Source of the DNA: Diphasiastrum complanatum
Taxonomy: Eukaryota; Streptophyta; Lycopodiopsida; Lycopodiales; Lycopodiaceae
Assembly: GCA_029204225.1 (NCBI GenBank)
Contig: CM055097.1
Location: forward strand, 33,420,804-33,484,803
DNA length: 64,000 nucleotides
Direction: 5' to 3'
Both the position numbers and the translations under genes were made by a program. This document shows, piece after piece, positions 61,795 to 64,000 of the stretch; positions within the stretch are counted from its first letter, which is position 1; each line of letters begins with the position of its first letter. The notes beneath the pieces are model-generated. The model was not told the DNA's origin and did not search any database. It worked only from the letters and a program-made list of their open reading frames with translations.

Positions 61795-62939
61795 CCTTCT
61801 GTTCGAGGAGGGTAATGGCATTAAGGGCAAAGAAAAGTGGACCCGCATCGAATTTTTCATGTGCGTTGGGCTTTATGGCCCTCTTCAACTCGAAAAGGAT
61901 AAAGGTGTGCCAATCATAGGGCACAACCTTATTAGCAGGGACGTCCTTGTGGGATTCCACAAGTTTATGGAGGAGGAGGGATGGGATGTGGTCCTTTCAC
62001 AAACTTCCTACAACTAGAAAATTGCTCAAGAGATGTGCGACAGCTTGGATGATTGGATTGATAATGGCCTCGATCAGATACTCATCATTCGTATGAAGTA
62101 GGGGCACTGAGGAGTCGAGAAAGAGGGCCATGACTTTAGGGGCGCGTCGATGTGAATACTTCAGTCTATCACCGCAAACTACTTCAATGGTAGCCAGGGA
62201 TGCTTGGTTCACATGCACTCAATGCGTGGTTCCATGGCATGCAATATAAAATCTAGATTGGATGTCATCCCATGTACTGAAGGCCGAGACGACGAAATCT
62301 ATACAGAGGGCGCAAGTGGAAAAAAACATTGGGTGAATGCCCATTGCTTCCAGAAGGGGTTTTGGGCAATCTGGATCCAAGGGACGATTTGGGAGTTAGG
62401 GGGCATGTCGTAGATATGGGTGGAGGCAAGGACTTCGCGCCGAGTGATTTGAGTGGTGTCAGTCTCGTTAGATGGGCTGGATGGCTAGTTATCTGGGTTG
62501 GTGGAAGAGGCCATGTTGATGAGGATGTTGGATTGTAGCTTGGTGAGGGTGGGTTTTAGCTTGGGGATGTTGGAATTATAAGTTGGAGATCAGGTAAGAT
62601 TTGGGGAGAAAAAGTGGGTAAAAGGTAAAAAAAGACGAATAGGGCTCAAAAAGAGAAAAACAATGGATTTTGATGGGATAAAGGTGGAACAGGTGGAAAT
62701 GAGATTGGAAAAGTGGTAGAAAGTGCTGAGGATGGTGTGTATGAAGTTTGAGAGCATTCGAAGATAGTTGAAAATTTGAGTGAAAATTTGGCAAGAGCTT
62801 CGCTGTGTAAAGTGACAAATGACTCAAATTTCATGCTTATATAGAGGAAAATTAGAGTGCATTTTGGTGGAAATGTCGATCTAATTGCAAATTCATGGAA
62901 ATGTTGAACCAACAAATGTTTATCGGCTTTTGTCAACAT
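61795..62939 (-). pseudogene. Diverged copy of the Gypsy extra ORF (first part)
   Basis: On the minus strand, broken frames align by eye with the region 49960-50840: STWDDIQSRFYI against STWQEEKSKFYI; VHVNQASLATIEVV against VRVTEATLAAIGIS; NDEYLIEAIINPIIQ against NDGYLLEAITEPSIH; FELKRAIKPN against GELKRAIKDN. The 5' leader also matches (GCGAAGCTCTTGC in both). An ATG at about 62514 opens a short MASSTNPDN frame. There are stops and at least one frameshift. The copy ends after the LEQKV block at 61795, where it joins LTR X. The function is unknown. Confidence 0.65.
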
Positions 62940-63135
62940 TCAAGGTACCATAAGATTGAAACTCTCATGATGCCCAGTGCATTTCATCTATTCATTTCTG
63001 CATATTTGAACTCCTACATCAGATTGTTGTCATTGTAAATTTTCACTACCCAACTATACGTCTGTATAGTTTGTAAACAAATTTGTGGTCTCTTAATCTT
63101 ATTTAGGAGCTAAATCAGTTCTTGTAAATAGTCCT

Positions 63136-63138
<3 letters not shown>
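62940..63138. other. AT-rich, nothing seen
   Basis: No coding or repeat structure stands out. Confidence 0.4.

Positions 63139-63220
<82 letters not shown>
63139..63220. repeat. (AT)n microsatellite
   Basis: About 82 bp of uninterrupted AT. Confidence 0.98.
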
Positions 63221-63223
<3 letters not shown>

Positions 63224-64000
63224 AAGAGAATTTCAAGTCAAAAAGCAAGGAATAGCAACTTGTGTAAGAGTAGTGAAGTGTCTCATAGCACACCCATACA
63301 AAGCTTAGTAAGTTGTCTTAGCCTTTAATTGCTCAATTTTGATACATTCTACAAATGCAATAAATTTCAAACTTTCTATTGCAATAAGTTATCTAATATT
63401 ATTCATGTTTATGCATTGCATGAGTTGTATACTTGCACTTCTCATATCTGTTTTTACTTTATCCTTTTTTATCTTAGTATCCAACTGGTTTCATATTGTG
63501 AAAAATCAATTTTTTGATCGAAGATAGCAATGGCCATCACAAATGCCAATTATTTAACTTTCTTCAATGGTTGTCACAAACACCTATTAAGAGACTGATA
63601 TATTAAGAGTGACAACAAATTGCTCATTTCGCACCCACGCACCCAAGTAACTTACTGAAAATGTTTGAAAACATTCCTTATAGTATATATGACATCAAGA
63701 TTTATTTTGGGGAACCCAGTATTCAACCTTAGATTGGGTTATCGGTTCATTTAGAATGACAAACTTCCAAGTAGCTCCTTCACGTGTCTCCCCAAACAGT
63801 GTTATCAGTAGACCATAACTAGGTCGATCATCATCCTCATTCTCCAACACTAGTATCAAAAGTAAACAGATGATTAAAATCCTCATGGTCTCCCTAACAA
63901 CATGGACACCTAGTAATTTTATTCTTGATTTATTCATCCTCATGATTTTCATTACATTTATTATAGCAATTTACATATCAAATTCGCCATTTGGCAATGT
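63221..64000. other. AT-rich, no gene recognised
   Basis: A minus-strand frame at 63695-63952 with a hydrophobic stretch matches nothing I know. Confidence 0.4.

Overview
The window is nuclear DNA of a land plant with a repeat-rich genome. The evidence is a spliced, plant-type glycerol-3-phosphate acyltransferase gene, many Ty1/Copia and Ty3/Gypsy LTR retrotransposon remnants primed by initiator tRNA-Met, CACTA (En/Spm) transposons with plant-type domains, and long pure (CT)n arrays. A seedless plant (fern, lycophyte or bryophyte) is my guess, because of the methyltransferase-like gene described below; this is inference.

Layout. 1-7230: decayed Copia elements (gag, reverse transcriptase, RNase H pieces), one nested inside another, plus a 450-500 bp repeat present twice. 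7230-12221: no recognisable gene. 12222-13940: the only gene that looks intact, a two-exon GPAT of 516 residues. 14197-15900: microsatellites and two strong foldback hairpins. 15898-22936: several copies of one LTR (called X here) in both orientations, including a head-to-head pair that makes a palindrome of about 2 kb. Between two same-orientation X LTRs lies a broken, intron-containing DNA methyltransferase-like gene on the minus strand (20157-21930). 23999-43800: more Copia remnants and two copies of a CACTA transposon 3' half, which are part of a longer duplicated segment. 43980-53760: a Gypsy element with a four-knuckle gag, a pol broken by stops, an unusual extra coding region downstream of integrase, and a 3' LTR. 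53805-62939: X LTR and Gypsy pieces on the minus strand, split by a 6.9 kb LTR element (54750-61650) that has target-site duplications but no recognisable coding sequence. 62940-64000: AT-rich DNA with an (AT)n array.

Only the GPAT is likely to serve the host, in cutin, suberin or other extracellular lipid synthesis. Nearly everything else is mobile DNA in various states of decay. The item that stands out is the methyltransferase gene sandwiched between two LTRs of one family with a polypurine tract in the expected place: either a host gene hit by elements or a gene carried by a retrotransposon.
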